A DNA stretch of 64,000 nt from NCBI GenBank assembly GCA_036571765.1, contig BROE01000018.1, positions 13,202,592-13,266,591 of the forward strand, read 5' to 3'. How positions within the stretch are numbered: the first letter of the stretch is position 1; every line of letters begins with the position of its first letter. This DNA comes from Plecoglossus altivelis. Its lineage: Eukaryota; Chordata; Actinopteri; Osmeriformes; Plecoglossidae. Positions 62,587 to 64,000 of the stretch are shown here, one piece after another. A model generated the notes under the pieces. It worked only from the letters and a program-made list of their open reading frames with translations, did not search any database and was not told the origin of the DNA. The position numbers were made by a program, and so were the translations under genes.

Positions 62587-63826
62587 ATGTACAACGGCAT
62601 TGGCCTCACCACACCACGAGGCAGCGGAACTAATGGCTATGTGCAACGCAACTTGTCAAGTGTGCGTGCCAAGCGCCAGCGAGATGAGCGTGGAGGTGAG
62701 AGGGATGAAAAGGACAGGGAGCGTCTGGAGAGCCAGCTGAATCGGCAGCCCAACGCAGACATCCTGGAGCACCAGAGGAAGAGGCAGTTGGAGGTCAAAT
62801 GTGCAGAACTGCAGGACATGATGGAGGAGCAAGGGTAAGAGAGGGGAGAAAATAGGGTGGGTTTGATGAAGGAGCAAGGGTGGTGGGAAAGGTGGAAGTT
62901 GTGATTGACTATAAACGGAAATGGGCATGAGAAGAATCAAATATTTGTTTGAAAGGCTAAAGAACTTGGATTGGTGATAAATTATGATAATGAAGGGAAA
63001 TAATGTTTTGTATCTATCAGTTTTCTTAACTGTGTTGATCAACAGGTATTCTGCTGAGGAGATTGAGGAGAAGGTGAACAGCTTTCGTATGATGTTGCAG
63101 GAGAAGGAGGAGCCGCCCACAGCTCCAACAGAGAGGCCAGCGTAAGCACTACACACATGGTTTTGGAGTTACTGGGATCAACCATTTTTCCGTCTGTCAT
63201 GTCAGAAGTCATAATTGCTGATAGTACTCAGTTGAAACATTTTGGTAAATTACCTTGCGACTTTCCGATACTTTGGCTATCTCCATCGTTGTTGTTGAGC
63301 AGTAGCAAAACGGCTGTAATTGAACTTCATTATTGTTTTTGTAATTATGTACGAACATCTGCCCCTCTTGAGTTTTTGCTTTAATAATCTGTCTTTGCTA
63401 TTTAAAAATCTACGCCTTATGTGGAAAAGAAAACATTTGTTGTATTGGTATTTGCGGTCACAGATACTCGTTCGTTCCCTTTTTTTTCTTGTTGGTTAAC
63501 AGTTGTTAACGATAGCAAAATATTATCCCTTATGTGATGCATTTATGAATCACATAAAAAAATCTAAGACTCATAAACCCAATAAAATCCAATATTTTGA
63601 AACCCACAGTGACAATTTTCAACAATTTGCTAATGTCTGACTTTAGGGTGACAGAGACTCACGCTTTGGCTGCAGCCAACCAACAGAAGAATGATCGGCT
63701 GCGCGAGGCCTTCGGGATCGCCACAGACTATGTGGATGGTTCGTCCTTTCACCCTGAACGCAAAGAGCGAGAGAAGGAGAAGAGGGAGCAGGAAAGGCTG
63801 GAGAGGGAGAAGCAGCAGAAATACAT
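62587..63826 (+). CDS. srrm2: SRRM2 N-terminus (partial, continues right of the window)
   Basis: Coding exons 62587-62834, 63046-63141 and 63647-63826 join in phase and end at a GTGAGT donor. The start MYNGIGLTTPRGSGTNGYVQ is the hallmark of SRRM2, followed by the cwf21 domain (PNADILEHQRKRQLEVKCAE, then MMEEQGYSAEEIEEKVNSFR). TETHALAAANQQKNDRLREA, FGIATDYVDGSSF and a Glu/Lys/Arg-rich coil come next. SRRM2 is a nuclear-speckle spliceosome protein whose cwf21 segment contacts PRPF8 near the catalytic centre. The large Ser/Arg repeat part must lie to the right. SRRM3 and SRRM4 are less likely from this start. Confidence 0.92.
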
Positions 63827-63914
63827 GTGAGTAAGGGGAGAAGGTGGGTGGATGTGGGGAGGGGGTGGGTGAGGGATAGATGTGGGAAAGAGGTGGGTGG
63901 AGCATTTGGGGAGG

Positions 63915-64000
63915 GGAGGAGTTGGATGCGTGGCTGAAGGGAGGAGTTGGATGCGTGACTGAGGGGAGGAGTTGGATGCGTGGCTGAAGGGAGGACTTGG
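63915..64000. repeat. 25-bp minisatellite in srrm2 intron
   Basis: The unit GGAGGAGTTGGATGCGTGGC plus TGAAG is repeated about 3.4 times with G/A changes and runs off the window. The 70 bp before it is G-rich with GGTGGG runs. Confidence 0.9.

Noticed and set aside
1..64000. CRISPR array, operons or bacterial-type systems
   Set aside because: Repeats here are eukaryotic microsatellites and transposons; genes carry GT-AG introns throughout.
1..64000. tRNA, rRNA or snRNA genes
   Set aside because: I saw no cloverleaf with A and B boxes or known small-RNA core, but a covariance search was not possible.

Overview
This window is nuclear DNA from a ray-finned (teleost) fish. Genes are split by GT-AG introns, about half of the window is intronic or intergenic, and it holds fish-type mobile elements: Tc1, hAT, a P-element-like transposon, L2-type LINEs and several MITEs. 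The exact species cannot be fixed from the sequence; a pike- or salmonid-like genome is only a guess. I rebuilt gene models by hand from splice sites, reading phase and protein families. All five models with both ends in the window are open and divisible by three.

Layout. At the left edge is a degenerate Tc1 element (1-1324), followed by the last two coding exons of KAT8 (+). Next is a 306-residue trypsin-like protease of the prostasin/PRSS8 type (+, 3507-7360), with a chimeric DNA-transposon remnant in intron 4. From 9764 to 12537 lies a P-element/THAP-type transposon with its 8-bp target duplication intact, itself interrupted by a hAT element with its own perfect 8-bp duplication. FUS follows only 268 bp downstream (+, 12806-27836, 15 coding exons, 532 aa). 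Its intron 5 carries AT-rich satellite and a LINE fragment. Its introns 6 and 7 flank a 35-nt exon that corresponds to the autoregulated FUS exon 7, and intron 6 holds a three-copy palindromic repeat.

Downstream of FUS is a two-domain polyserase (PRSS36-like, +, 31701-36905). Its second protease domain has lost all three catalytic residues. After a second Tc1 copy (39000 to about 40360) come two minus-strand genes: CLN3 (43215-48947, 15-16 coding exons) and a muscle-type aldolase, aldoa (54451-57237, 364 aa). Between them is a decayed LINE holding a solo LTR. A second, internally deleted L2-type LINE (about 58978-60815) precedes the first coding exons of SRRM2 (+, from 62587), which runs off the right edge into a 25-bp minisatellite.

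KAT8, PRSS8, PRSS36, FUS, CLN3, ALDOA and SRRM2 all lie on the short arm of human chromosome 16. The window is therefore a conserved-synteny block, and that supports the orthology calls. The genes are unrelated in function: chromatin acetylation, membrane-anchored proteolysis, RNA binding, a lysosomal membrane protein, glycolysis and the spliceosome. The most unusual items are the P-like transposon with its nested hAT, the fully dead second protease domain, the FUS exon-7 architecture with its intronic palindrome, and a shortened C-terminal box in CLN3. I found no wholly new multi-gene system.
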